A DNA stretch of 64,000 bases. It comes from Iris pallida. Lineage: Eukaryota; Streptophyta; Magnoliopsida; Asparagales; Iridaceae. Numbering within the stretch: position 1 is the stretch's first letter; each line of letters opens with the position of its first letter. Position numbers and translations under genes: made by a program. Shown here one piece after another: positions 51,985 through 63,880 of this stretch. The notes below the pieces were generated by a model. It ran no database searches, was not told the origin of the DNA, and saw nothing but the letters and a program-made list of their open reading frames with translations. The stretch is from NCBI GenBank assembly GCA_029216955.1, contig JANAVB010009599.1, positions 4,260,287 to 4,324,286 of the forward strand, read 5' to 3'.

Positions 51985-54430
51985 CAGGTCTGTAACAAAG
52001 TTACAACATTTTGTAGGTTTTCACAAAGTTCAAGCCTCATCTATTTCACTTTTCTTTATTCTTCTCCAAGCACCTACATCTGTGTCCATACGTGAAATGA
52101 ACTTGTAGGCACCCTTCTTGCATTCTCCTATGTACTAGGCATACGAGCTCGATAGTAGAAACCTTCTTGAGCTCCCAGAGATCATGCAATATATTTTTGT
52201 TGATATTTAATTACATAAGAACTTTAAAGGGAATACTATACTTCAAGGTTATACTATATTTCAAGGTTGAATGATTCAGGTTGATATTCTATATTTTCTG
52301 TCATTCCTTAATTGGTAAGTTATTCACATTATATGTTTTGTTTGTATGCAAAAGTTTCAGTTACCTATGGCAGAACTCTCATACAGTGTAGGAATTAATA
52401 CATTGAGTCTTTCAGACAGTGTAGGAATTAATACATTGAAGGCATACACATGCAAGTACACAACAAAATAATATGGGGGCTTAATTGGGGGCTGGGTGGG
52501 GGTGAATTTTTATGGTATGTGATAAAAAGGGAGGAAGTCAGGCAGGCAGGCCCCAGGAAACAAAAAATTGGTATGCATTTGAGAAACTTCACATTGTTAG
52601 GGTCATAATTCATCGCAGATGCATATCAAACTTAGTTTAACTTGACATATTTCAGTGATATAGGGCCAACAAGATGTAGGCGCAAGTCACAATATTATGT
52701 ATCAAATGCAGGCCAATTTAGTTTTGAAATCCATTCCAGATCCACTCAATATTCAAATTTACGTGTGCTGCAGAAGAATTTTGGCATTGTCGCTTGTGCT
52801 AGCAAAATTTTAACTTATGTATCATTCCTTTATTCCTTTGTATCTGTATTTATGAAGGGGCTTATTGTCATCAGTATAGGCAAGAGAGGCTCGGGTTTAG
52901 CCAAATATGAAGTAGCAGCACTTGCTACTTACCAATGCAATAGCAGCAACAATTGGTTGCAGTGGCAATATACTTGAGATGGAGGGAATTTGTACAGCAG
53001 TTGTATAGAGGGGAATATATCATGTAGGCCATACAGCAACTGTAGCAGCGTATTTGCTACTTAATTAGAGAAGTAGCAGCAAACTTACTACTTAAATGCA
53101 GCAGTAGCAGCAGTTGGTTGCTGCTTGATAGTAGAAGCTATATTTATGAAAGGGCCACCTATGCATCAGTATTCATTAAGGAGAGGTCACACATGCGTCA
53201 GTCCTATATAGGGGAAAGCAGTGACAGTTAGGAGGGCCAAATAGCAGATAAGTGAAGGCCATATGGCTGCAATGTAGGGAGGAAAACTTATATATAGTTT
53301 ATAGTTTTGTTCTGATAATATATTTTTTAAGATAAAATGAAATGTTTAAATTTGGAACTGAAATATTTAATCCTTTAAGTATATGAAACACAATAAATGG
53401 AAATGAATTTTATCAAATTGATTCAAACATACTTGACAGCCATAAGCTAGAGGAAAATGGATGTAAATCAAGGAAAAAGATTAAAAGTTTAACGGGAAAA
53501 GGTTTCAAAATTAGGGGGAAATGTTGGTTCATTTGTTATGCCACTTTTGTGAATGTTAGTTCAGTTTTAAAGCAAAAATGGTTGTGAATGTTGGTTCATT
53601 TTTTTAATTATGATTCTGACTAAGTTTCATAGAATTTTTTGAGGTTGGCATGGACATTTGCAATTTTCCCAATAGCCTGCAGTTATTGTTATTGTTATTA
53701 ATTGTTCTATGTCCAATTTAATACCTGTTTGTATCCAGACATATCTAGGATACCTGTATGCATCTTTACCCATATTCATTTCCGTACAGCAAACTGAACC
53801 GATATCTAATCATCAACGAGAAACTTTATATGATTGATAATTTAGCTAGCCTTCAGATTCTTTACATCATTGATACCTGTTTGTGTTATAGTTTCAGTAT
53901 GGCTAGCCTTCAGATTCTTGTCAAGTGATTCAAATTGTCTCGAGTTCTTGTGTATGCAGCAATAAAGTCAAACTGTATTGATAATTCTTTAATAGTGAGT
54001 TGAATATATATAAGAACATGTAGGAAAGTATATTGATAATTTGTGTTCTTATTCTCTCAGGAACTTGTTGAAAAATGAAGGTGCATGCATGCTGTGAATA
54101 GGGGAATGCTTTGGATATGGGAGGGATGTGCTCCGATCTGGTTTGCTACTTTTTTGGTTTTATTTTGTATGGTTGGATTATGTTTTGTGGTGACAAGTGA
54201 TGGATGTTTAAGTGGTATGAAAATAACAGATGTGGGATATGTGTACTTTGTGGTTGGATTATGTTGTGGTTGGACAAGTGAAGAATACATGTGGTGGGAT
54301 ATGTATTGAAAGTTTTTCTTGTATGAACAATACAGTTTGTTAATATGAAATTTGGGTTTTATAGTAATTTGACGTGTGTAGCTTCGGGATTGATATTATG
54401 TGTGTTTGATTAATATTATATATAATTCTT
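51985..54430. other. CACTA-2 interior, mostly non-coding, origin unknown
   Basis: No recognised coding segment. Small local repeats are present: GTGTAGGAATTAATACATTGA twice at 52388-52440, and TAGCAGCAAC-type triplet-rich sequence at about 52910-53130. A possible exon end lies at about 54060 (CTCTCAG|GAACTTG), suggesting the 3' end of another captured gene, which I cannot identify. Confidence 0.45.
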
Positions 54431-54817
54431 GATAGAATTTTGGCAAGCTTCTCTTGACGGTACTTTGGATAGCTTCTCTTGACGGTTATCAAACGACAAT
54501 TTTAATTCAAATCATGCTGAATAATAGCCTGTGAATAAATGCTTTTCTTGACGGCTAATAACCGTCATCTAGGCAGGAGTCAAGAAAAGTTTTTGCCTAC
54601 ATTGACGGTTTCTAAAAACTGTTATCTTAATGGCTAAAAACAGTCAAGAAAAGTACTTCATATAACGGCCAAAAACTGTCAAGAAAAGCCCTTCCACCGA
54701 CCGTCAAGAAAAGGGGGCCATTTTCTTGACTCCGGCCTACTTGACAGATCCGCAACCGTCAAGATACCCATTTTTTACGGGGAATCACCGTCAAGAAAAG
54801 CCTTTATTCTTGTAGTG
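54430..54817. repeat. CACTA-2 right subterminal and terminal repeats
   Basis: At least ten CTTGACGG, GACGGTTT and CCGTCAAGAAA motifs in both orientations lead to the terminal CACTA inverse at 54817. Confidence 0.88.
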
Positions 54818-54820
54818 AAC

Positions 54821-56210
54821 GAGTTAATATCTAATAACTCTTGTTGGACTGAAAGAGTAAGAATATCACCTTTTGGAAACGGCAGATCTTGTGATGGCAA
54901 CGATGGTTCTTGATGAACAGGAGACTGCCTCGACGATGATGGAATAGGCAAAACTTTAGTTTTCTCCCTCACAACTCTAGTCGCCAATAATTTTCTTCTT
55001 GCTTTACGCTTAAGCAGCATTTGGGGTGATGCTTCAGTTCCAGAAGGTTCATCTTGCGCAATCGGCTCCCTACTTATTTCTTCAGTAGAAACCCTACTTT
55101 CCTTGTGGATAGGAGATAGGGTTGTTCACCTGAAAGAGGATGTTCCTCCAGGCGAAAGTCCCGCCTCCAACTGTCGTATCTGAGCCCTTATCCTTGCTAT
55201 GGGCTTCTCAGCAACAGTCGTTTCTTTCTTCTTCTTTCCTTTCCCCTTAGCAGGAGAAAGAAGTTCTTCATGAATTTTCTGGGAAGATGAAGTCCCAGTC
55301 TTCTGTTTCTTACTACCCCCTTCATGGGGAATTTTTTTTGCATTTCTTTAAAGAGCCGCGCAGTGCACCTTGCATTTTATCATGGAAACCGGCAGCTGCA
55401 ACCTCTAAAGGAGCATCAGCGGGAACATCCTTTTCAGCTTCAGCAAAATTTATAGTTGTCTCAGTCCCTCCTCGTGACCTTCTAATACTAACAAAGCTAT
55501 CAGATAAATAAGAACCCTTGAAGAAGGTGTTGGCCGAAGTGTAGAAATTTGTGTATGAGCTCAACATACGCGGGCCAACTTCAAAAGTAGCCGAGGGCAT
55601 GGTAAATACAGGTTTAGTGCCTCTCGCACTATAGTACCTCCATGCTCGAGCACCATCAATCAAATATCCGTAAGCTTGAAGGCAGGTAGTGGCATTCCCC
55701 ACATGCATCTGGTCGTAGCCAAACTGGCGAGCAAATCGGCTAGGTAAGTATGGTTCCAAATAGCATTCATTTTCGAACATATACACCAGATGAGAGGGTC
55801 GGGTCACTTTCAACCAAGTAAAGGCTGATGGAGGTGGACGAGTACTCATAGGCTCTAAATCTATGAGAAGAGTCGGTAAAGTCTTCTACCTAGGAGGAGA
55901 AGCAACACATAAGAACCTCCAACCAAAACCTATTTTCAGTGCCTTCCGACAGTCAAAGAGAGAGTTCACCTTCCATCGGGATATGGCATATCAACCGATA
56001 AAATCTCCTCCTGAATCACCGAGAACTGGATCCATCAGACATGGATGGTACAAGATTAACCAGCCAAATAGATAAGTATATGGCATTTCGGTACAAAAAA
56101 AGTCTTCTCAAGTGCCGAGCTTCTCCATTATGGTAGTGGTGAATGAACGGAGACCTGCATTCAACCGACAATCATCAAAAAAGGATATCCATCTTATATT
56201 TGTTTGCCAT
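54821..56210 (-). pseudogene. antisense extra gene of the Tat element, plant-mobile-domain half
   Basis: On the minus strand a candidate ATG is at 56210. Coding-like fragments run DDCRLNAGLRSFTTTIMEKLG, then EMPYTYLSIWLVNL, with stops. From 55849 an open frame reads YMFENECYLEPYLPSRFARQFGYDQ in two overlapping parts, which matches the core of the plant mobile domain (an aminotransferase-like domain shared by transposons and the MAIN/MAIL proteins). A Lys/Ser-rich linker follows to 54821, where CACTA-2 cuts the frame. The gene is convergent with pol. Its role is unknown; a link to silencing or RNA handling is only an inference from host relatives. Confidence 0.72.
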
Positions 56211-56360
56211 GACAAAGTATGCGAACTTTTTGTATATTAAACGTAAAAAAGAGTACAATCGATTCCTAAACAGGAGATCTAAGTACAAAGTTTTCTGGAG
56301 AAGTGTGACGGTGGAGATCGAGCACTACAACGGCTCCTTTACTCCGTTAACGATCTGACG

Positions 56361-56954
56361 ATGAGTTGAACTTGCTCTGGCTCTCTAGTACTTGTGATTG
56401 AAACTCTGGGGTTGCCAATCAACAGGATACCGAATTTATGAAGATTTTGAAGCCTCTTTATCGAAGGAAAACTCCATCTATTTATAGGGAAGCATGTATA
56501 CGATGTGCATAAGGATTTGTGCAGGAACGCTGCATGTAGAGATATGAGAGAATTCGAAGTTGCACAGTGAGGGGTGCTGCTGAGCTGACATGTGGTGGAT
56601 GCTAGAATTTTCTTTTATCAAGATCTTAGGGGAATTATCAACATGACCGAATAAACGATATGTCGCGTATGTTTACTGTTGATCGGATGAACCTGAGCAG
56701 ATTATGTTCCTATCCATGGAGTTGGATTTTGTCTTATCTTAGGGGGCCATTGGTTTAAACAAACCAATTGGATATGGCCCTCATCTATAAGAACAAATTC
56801 CATCATTATATGTGGTTTAAAAAACCGATAGGATATTGCTCTTATCAACAGTATCAAACTCTGTCATATCTTAAGAGCGGTGGTTTTTAAACAAACCAAT
56901 CTGAAAAGGACTTAAAAACCCGTCTTGCCATGTGGAACCACGTCACCCCGTAAG
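56361..56954. other. segment upstream of the antisense gene, candidate Tat PPT
   Basis: No gene is seen. A polypurine candidate, TTAGGGGGCCA (about 56739-56749), precedes TGGTTTAAAC, which could be the start of the Tat 3' LTR. The + strand then holds three variants of the GGTTTAAACAAACC phrase. The promoter of the antisense gene should also lie here or beyond. Confidence 0.35.
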
Positions 56955-57295
56955 ACTGTGCTTCTGGCGAGACTTTGAAGTCACTACGCTTCTGGGCGAT
57001 AAGTAGACTGTGCTTCAGGCGATGGAGTCACTGCACATTTAGAGCGGCGAGTGGACAAGTGCTTCAGGTGACAGAGTCACTACGTTTTTAGGGTGGCGAG
57101 TGGACAAGTGCTTGAGGCGACAGAGTCACTGCGGTTTTAGGACAGCGAGTGGACTTGTGCTTCAGACAATGGAGTCACTACGCTTTTGGAGCGACGAGTG
57201 GACAAATGCTTCAGGCAATGGAGTCACTGCACTTTTAGGGCGACGAGTGGACAAGTGCTTCAGGCAGCAGAGTCACTGTGCTTTTAGGATGATGC
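56955..57295 (+). repeat. 49-bp minisatellite
   Basis: Six to seven tandem units of about 49 bp, each with TGCTTCAGGCGA, GAGTCACT and GGCGAGTGGACAA landmarks. The last units decay into GCGAGGGTGCAGTGAACTGG sequence. It lies just outside the 57541 LTR. Confidence 0.88.
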
Positions 57296-60164
57296 GAGGG
57301 TGCAGTGAACTGGCTGCACTTCTGAGTTAAAGGGAGGGCGCAGTAGGAGGAATGAACTGGCTGCGCTTATGAGTCGAAGGAGCTAGTTTATGTCGAAGTC
57401 ATAGGAGCAACTAATGACTGCTCTTTTGATGGCCTCTTCTTTAATTATCGCTATCATTTAGGGAATTCAAGAAGTATGTGGCCTAGGATTCAGTCGAATG
57501 AACCTATTAAATGAGATTCATTGTGCTGAGTCTTAGGTTCTGTAACACTCAGTTTTCCAAATGAGGGTAATTTTAAAATTTTATAATTATAATCATTTAA
57601 TAATGATATTTTAGTCATGATATGATTTTTGGTGATTTTTAGTTATTTCAAAAACTATTTAAAATAGTGATTTGTGATTACGATGGTTAACTAGCTAAAC
57701 CCTAGTATTGCTAAGCCTAGAGACTAACCATGACCAAGGGAGCCTAGTCACGTGATTAGAATTTTATATTACCAATTTTTAACCTAGGGGTATTTTGGTC
57801 ATTTTGACAATTTTGTGAATTTGTAATTTATATTAATTAAATATTGTGCTAGTCTTTTAGTGAAGCCTTAACCTAGAAGTCAACCTAACCTAGATTAGTC
57901 ATGAGGTTATAATTAAGGTTAGAACCTTCCTACTAAGTGCCAAAGTTAGTAATATCTAGATATTATTAGAAAAGATATTTACCTTTTAGGATATTTGTAA
58001 AAAGAAGCCTTAACCAATAGGAAGGCTAGGAATTGGGTGGAGTGATCCTAACCACTCATCTAAAACCCTAACCCTACTCATTTCAACAGCCACACAAGAC
58101 CCCCCCCCCCCCTTCCTATAAAGTCTCATTAACAAAGCCTTGGCCTCTTTTACAAACCCTAGAAAAAACCCTACTTTGTTCTTCCCTAAACTCCTCCCCA
58201 TTAATCCAAATTGAGCCCAAATTGAGTCAAATCAATTGCATCATCATCCCCAACAGTAGAGGATACTTGTGGGTTCTTGCTAGCAAGGTTCGAGGACGGC
58301 TGAACCGGAGAAAACCGAGAAAGACGTCGAATCGAGGCTCTTTACATTGAGTTTGAGCACTCAATAGGTAAAACCCTACAAACCCTAGTAAATTTCTGAT
58401 TTCTTCCCATAGATGCATTCATTTAGGGTCCCCCTAGGTGTAGCCCAAGTTTGGTAGGAATTCGGGTCCATTTCGTGTCCGTATCGGACACGTATCGGTG
58501 TATTTGAATGGGTGTTTGATGAAATGCTTGAATGAAATGAATATTGATAATTTCGAAAACTAATTAGATGTATGTGTAGCCTAATAGGTGTATTTTACAA
58601 CCCAACTTGACTGAGTCAAAATTAGACACTTTTGGACACTGTTTTGGCACTTGGACACGCAGCACGAGACACCGCACGGGGCTCGTGCGGCTGTCCTGCT
58701 GCTCGGGTGTCCTAACGGACACGACACGGCGACTCAAGCAACGAAACTTGGTACACGTGTTGTCCTAATGACTGACATCACACCCATTAAGTTTCGTGTC
58801 ATCTTGTGTCGTGTCGGGGAAGAAATCCCATGTGCACGGGTTTTGCACTAGTTGTGCACGCGCGGAGAATCCCCTCTGATACGGGGTTCGTATCCGCGTG
58901 TGACACAATTAGGACACGTCGTGCTGTGTCTGGGGTGTAGCCCTATCCTAGGCGAACCCACAGACACGAGCACGAGACGCGTGTCCCTCTGTGTCGTGAG
59001 CATGAGGCTCTGTCCCCGCCGTACGATACTGTTGTGTCAGTTCAGTATTTTTGGGTATTTGGTTTATTGGACACATTCGTGTCCCTTTTGTGGACACGAA
59101 TGGCATCCCCTAGACGCCTGAAACATGGAGAACACATCTATGCACCTGTTTGTAAAATTCTATGGTTTAATTTAGGTTTTCGAATTAAGTTTTGGATGAT
59201 GAACTGTATGTATGCATTCACTGATACTATACACTGTTTGAAATTCCTGAACTCTAATTTCCCTGTTAAATTGATTTCGAATGTTAAATTGCCATGATAG
59301 ATTCAATCACCTGTGTGTTAGTTACTGTCAATGTGGGTTATCGATTGGTGTTAGAATTTTAGAGTTCGAATTGGGTTTTGGGATGTTGAATGATATATAC
59401 AACACTGTGGCTGATACATGTTCAGGATGTTATTTCTGATTTTAATTTTCCTTTCTAAAACTGATTTTTAATGTCAAATTTGCCATGTTTCACCCATGCA
59501 CATTGTGTTAGTCACTGCTAAGTTGGTTTTGCAAGATTAGATTGGGTTTTGTTATCAAGTGATGGATTTTCAATATTGATTTGGGCTGAAATGTAGACTG
59601 ATACATGTGTCTGTGTTGAAATCCTGAAAATTGATTTCATGTTTCTTTAAACTGAAATTTTGATGTTAATTTGCTATGTTGATTCATACACATGTGTGGT
59701 AGTTTACTGTGAGTGTTGGATTGCATGATAGGTTAGGATGTTAACAAGGTTTTGGAGATTTCGAAATGTATTTTTGATGTTAAACTTTCACAAACTGTCA
59801 TTACCATTCCTAAGAGCATTTGGATTCCTGAATTCACTGTTAATGCAAACTGAGATTTACCAAGTTATGAATACCTGAGATGCACTTGTGTCTCAACACA
59901 TTCTCTGTTTAACACCCCTTGATTCAGTCACATGTTGACTGCCCACATGAGATGTCCTACATGTTCCATGATAGATACCCAATTTACATTACTTGAGTTT
60001 GAATAAATAGCCAGTAGATTTCACTCTCTATTGGTATAGCTTGAATAAGTCATCCTTATATTGCCTGTTCCTGAGAATAGCCCCTATCACACACTCATAT
60101 ATTCCCCTATCAATACACACACACACCACACCACTCCTCATGCCCCCTTCCTTAGCCCTCTATC

Positions 60165-60280
<116 letters not shown>

Positions 60281-60640
60281 AATATGCATGTATGTATATA
60301 ATGTAAATATGCATGTATGTAAATATGCATGCATGTATGTATGTATATAATGACATATGCAAATGAATGTGAGGATGTAATATACATAATGTATGCATTG
60401 TTGAATTTGAAAGAAAGAATGTGATATGCAATGCAAATATATATGAGAGGGTACATATGTATATACATATGTGTGATAGGTTAGTGGATTCTATATAAGC
60501 TATGCATATATGTATGTACTATATTTATGTGAGATACCTTAGCCTTGGGTTGGTATGCACATTGTTATAGGATATGGTATCCTAGTGCACTAGCTATGGG
60601 TTAGTTGAGTTAGATATAGAGTTTAACTTAGATAGACTAG

Positions 60641-60807
60641 TTGACCATTGGCTTAGATTGGACCAATTGACCTAAGTTGACTAGAGTCTGACATAGTTGA
60701 CTAAGATTGACCTAGTTGACCCAGTTGACTTTGACCCAGAGTTGACCAAGTTTGACTTAGACCTAGTTTGACCTAGACAGTTGACCAGGATTGGCTTAGA
60801 GTTGACT
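60641..60807 (+). promoter_or_regulatory. W-box-like array, 13 TTGACY in 167 bp
   Basis: TTGAC starts at 60641, 60667, 60677, 60697, 60707, 60716, 60725, 60731, 60742, 60752, 60768, 60781 and 60802, every one followed by C or T and all on the + strand. TTGACY is the WRKY core. The LARD LTRs carry the corresponding array in the corresponding orientation. Function is inferred. Confidence 0.55.
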
Positions 60808-62243
60808 TCGACCTAGATTGGCTTAGAATTCATATAGATTGCATCATAAACTTCATTTACCTTATTTTAAACATGTCATAACTCATACTGCTCTATTTAG
60901 GACATTGTGACTCCGGTGCAGACATCTGATATTACATTACTCTTTTCAGAGTATCAGGCGAGTACATTCTCTGATAGTTCTTTCATTTACTTGTCAATTA
61001 CTGTACTTCAGTTCTAGTTAGTTTTATGTGATTCTTACAACACGTATGGATATTTCTGGATTCATGTATGCGACACACATACCATATGTCTGGCCTCTAT
61101 TTCTGGAACCACTACTGGCATCATCTTCTAGAATCACTACTGGAACCACCTACTGGAATCACTCTGGAATCTTTTGCTGGTATCATTATGTTTGGCTGGA
61201 CTCATCTCGATTTCTCGTGTCGTTTTCTGGATTCACTTGTACTTGTGGACGGGAAAATATTAGAGTAGACATGTGAACATTACCCAAATACTGGAACCAC
61301 TTCCTTGGAATTATACTGGAATGATAGCCATCCCATACTTTGCGAGTGTGCGATGTGCCGTATTACCTACAGCCGTTTACATGTCGATCTCGGTATTTTA
61401 AAACACACTGTTAGAGTATAGGCTGGACTCACCCTGGAATCATTGATTACTATGACTAGAATCGTCCCTTACTGGATTCATCTTGTATTAGATTCGTCTT
61501 GTACTGGACTTACATTGGAGTTACACTTGTCTACATTTACTATCTGGACTTATATCATGTTACTCTAGTTCAGCTAGTCTCTATTTACAGTCTTCATTGC
61601 TATGATTCTTCTCTTGTTTTACTTACCTTACTTTTCTTGTATCTTAACTGTTTCTCTATACCATCACCTGTATACAAACTACCATGTTCATCAATAAAAC
61701 TGTCTATAACTGCTTTATAGTTCTCTGTCATTTGCTTGGAATTTCTTGATGAATTGTACTCGTTCCTGTCCTGACTGGACCTGTTGAAAATATTACAGAT
61801 GATTGCCCTGAGGACATTTGCCCTACTTGCCTTGGAGCAGGAGATGGCTTAGTTACCTATGGCCCCGACACTCAGGAGTGATCGGGAGACTAGCTAGTAG
61901 ACTTGGTTTAGTTTTCATGTTTTAGAACTTGAATTGTAATAACTTGAGATACGAGTTTGTATTTGAGTTTATTTGAGATATTATTATTTAGTAGTTTATA
62001 AATGTTGTTATTTAGTCTTTAGTTATAAACTTCTGTGATATCTTATCGTTTTTAGACTGTGATTAAGATTCATTATATCTATACTTGTCCTCCGTTCGGA
62101 GTTGAGATTTGACAAGTACATTATATAATTGCGTGAGTTGTTGATTAGATAGTAACCTAGGACAGCGTTCTACCGTCGACACTGCGGCGTAGGCTGGACG
62201 TACCCACTTCTCGTGCCCTTACTCTAGGGTGCGGGTCGTGACA

Positions 62244-63115
62244 CGTTTATCTCATTAATTTAGGAGTCTTTGACCGATGGCCACGTCGTATGTGGGTTGG
62301 ACCACACTCACCCTATATAAAGGAAAGCTTTTCCAATGGTTGTGTCTTTATCTCTTAACATTGCCACCGTCATGCTCGATCCCGACTTAGCTTCGAACGA
62401 CCGTTGGCCTTGCACAAGTCGACTGTTGGTTGTGGATCCCTTCGTTCAAAGAAGTTGTGTCCTTGTAGATGAACTGCAGTTGAGTTTTGATATACACTTG
62501 AGCGTTTGGCGTAAGGATTTCAAACCTGAACAACATCTTGGAGGTCTTCGAGATCCAAGCTTCGGGTTTGGATTGATTGCCAATCCGAAGAGCCACAGGT
62601 CGTGCTCTGCCATGCTCAATGGCGGTGGCACACCCTGTGCAGTGGACTAAGTTCTTGTTCGAGCCAATAGCTGCTTCAGGAAGTGGCTCACTCTGACAGT
62701 ACGGCACATCTGGGGGCTGCACGTCTGTGAAGATTAACCCCTTGTAGATTTTTAGGCGGTTTAGTTCTTTTCATGACGAATCTGTAATAGATCCTTGTAG
62801 ACATAATTTTAATAAAGAACTTCTTTTCATTTAATCATGACGAATCTATAATAGATCCTTGTAGACATGATTTTAATAAAGAACTCTTTATGAACCATCT
62901 GTTGTTTGTCTGTGTGACTTTGATTATCTGTCTACGCTTTTGGGTACCTACCCTTTTGTGAAGCCATGTTTAGTGGGGACGTCACCTGCGCTTTTGATAT
63001 GCCTGTGCCTTTTCATGCTTCTACAATATCTAAATAGTAAACGTACTATAGCAAATAGCACGCCCCGGTGAATGCGGTCAACTGCACTGGCTCCAAGAAC
63101 TACACACAGTCGCAG
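62244..63115 (+). other. LTR-like segment with TATA box and duplicated poly(A) signal
   Basis: A strong TATA-like CCCTATATAAAGG is at 62311-62323, followed about 450-560 bp later by two copies of a 49-bp unit (62772-62820 and 62836-62884), each containing AATAAAG. Promoter plus polyadenylation signals at this spacing fit an LTR, perhaps the rest of the Tat 3' LTR split by the 57541 insertion. An open frame at 62336-62650 has no recognised domain and is probably chance. Confidence 0.4.
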
Positions 63116-63538
63116 CTAAATGGAAAAGAAGCCTGCCAAAGTAGTCTCCAGAGACATGGCTATTCTGTCTTGTCTTATGTAAGTCTCGATAGGGGTACCA
63201 GCAGCAAAGTCACGCCAATCTTCTTTTAGCTTATTAGCAACAAGCCCTGATTCTTCTATTTGTCTCTCGATGGTGCTATTGTCAAGCGGTTCGAAGAAAC
63301 GGGGCTCACATTCTAAATGCTCTTGTGCCTTATTCTCCTCGACATGACCTAAGAAGAGATACACCAGCCACTTGGATGTATAACATGTCCCAATCGTCCT
63401 GCTCTTATACAAAAGGGTGCAAATCATGAAGTGATATAGTAACTCCTCGAAGGCTGCCACCATTCGAGGGTTCTCTTTGGCCAAAGCTTTCATTTCTTCT
63501 TCAGTTGAAAGGACTGTCTCTAAAGCCCTGGTAGCAGG
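63116..63538 (-). CDS. unrecognised minus-strand reading frame, possibly an antisense retroelement gene
   Basis: An open frame reads about 125 codons from an ATG at 63493, and the same phase is open somewhat further upstream (to about 63538), ending in GFFSI at 63116. It is polar and helical, with FEELLYHFMICTLLYKSR and a GLVANKLKEDWRDF segment, and its codon use looks coding. I do not recognise the domain. It has the same strand and polarity as the antisense plant-mobile-domain gene to its left, so it may belong to another Tat-type copy. It could also be a chance frame. Confidence 0.35.
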   Translation of the reverse strand, partial: PATRALETVLSTEEEMKALAKENPRMVAAFEELLYHFMICTLLYKSRTIGTCYTSKWLVYLFLGHVEENKAQEHLECEPRFFEPLDNSTIERQIEESGLVANKLKEDWRDFAAGTPIETYIRQDRIAMSLETTLAGFFSI

Positions 63539-63599
63539 AGTTTGTTAAAAAAATCTATATAATCTTTTTAGCTCTGGGCAAATAGAGATCACAAAGACA

Positions 63600-63880
63600 G
63601 TCTCTAAAATGCGCATACAGTATGACAATCTCTAAAGTGCGCATAAAGTATGACAGTCTCTATATGCGCATACATTGTTATAGACTCTAAATAGCGCATA
63701 CAATATGAGAGTTTTCTAAATGGTGCATGCAATATGATAGTTCTATATTTGGTGCATGCACTATGACAGTTTTCTCGTTTTGCGCATGTAGCATGACAGT
63801 TCTCAAATTTCGCGTGCAACATGGAAATTTTTAATTTGCGCATGTGTTATGGCAGTTCCTGTTTTGCGCATGCAAGATTT
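63600..63880. repeat. 28-30 bp minisatellite with GCGCAT core
   Basis: About ten diverged units of 28-30 bp, each with TGCGCATAC or TGCGCATG, then TATGACAGT and TCTCTAAA-type sequence, run from about 63600 to 63880. Frames across it repeat a short Cys/His/Tyr-rich phrase and are not genes. Confidence 0.85.

Larger units (their letters stand above)
48561..54817. mobile_element. CACTA-2, non-autonomous gene-capturing (Pack-type) CACTA element
   Basis: The left end is CACTACAAGAAAAATAGCCT and the right end is its near-inverse, finishing in TTCTTGTAGTG. The duplication AAC is perfect (48558-48560 and 54818-54820). It spans 6257 bp, with subterminal TGACGGTTTT and CCGTCAAGAAA repeats at both ends. 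I see no transposase. The interior carries fragments of three different host genes with intron-like flanks, so the capture was from genomic DNA. It would need an autonomous CACTA with matching ends; CACTA-1 has different subterminal repeats. Confidence 0.92.
39059..57540 (+). mobile_element. Tat-lineage Ty3/gypsy element, decayed; left part off-window
   Basis: The + strand order is gag, CHHC-type knuckle, protease, RT, RNase H, archaeal-type RNase H and integrase, followed by an antisense gene. A second, archaeal-type RNase H between RNase H and integrase and an extra antisense frame after pol are marks of the Tat lineage. Stops and shifts are everywhere. The SIRE-like element is inserted in gag, CACTA-2 in the antisense gene and probably a solo LTR near 57541. 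A polypurine candidate is at 56731-56750. The 3' LTR may span from there to about 63100, but I could not prove the boundary. Confidence 0.72.

Noticed and set aside
62336..62650. 104-codon plus-strand frame after the TATA box at 62314
   Set aside because: No recognised domain, a similar-length frame exists on the opposite strand, and the context is LTR-like.
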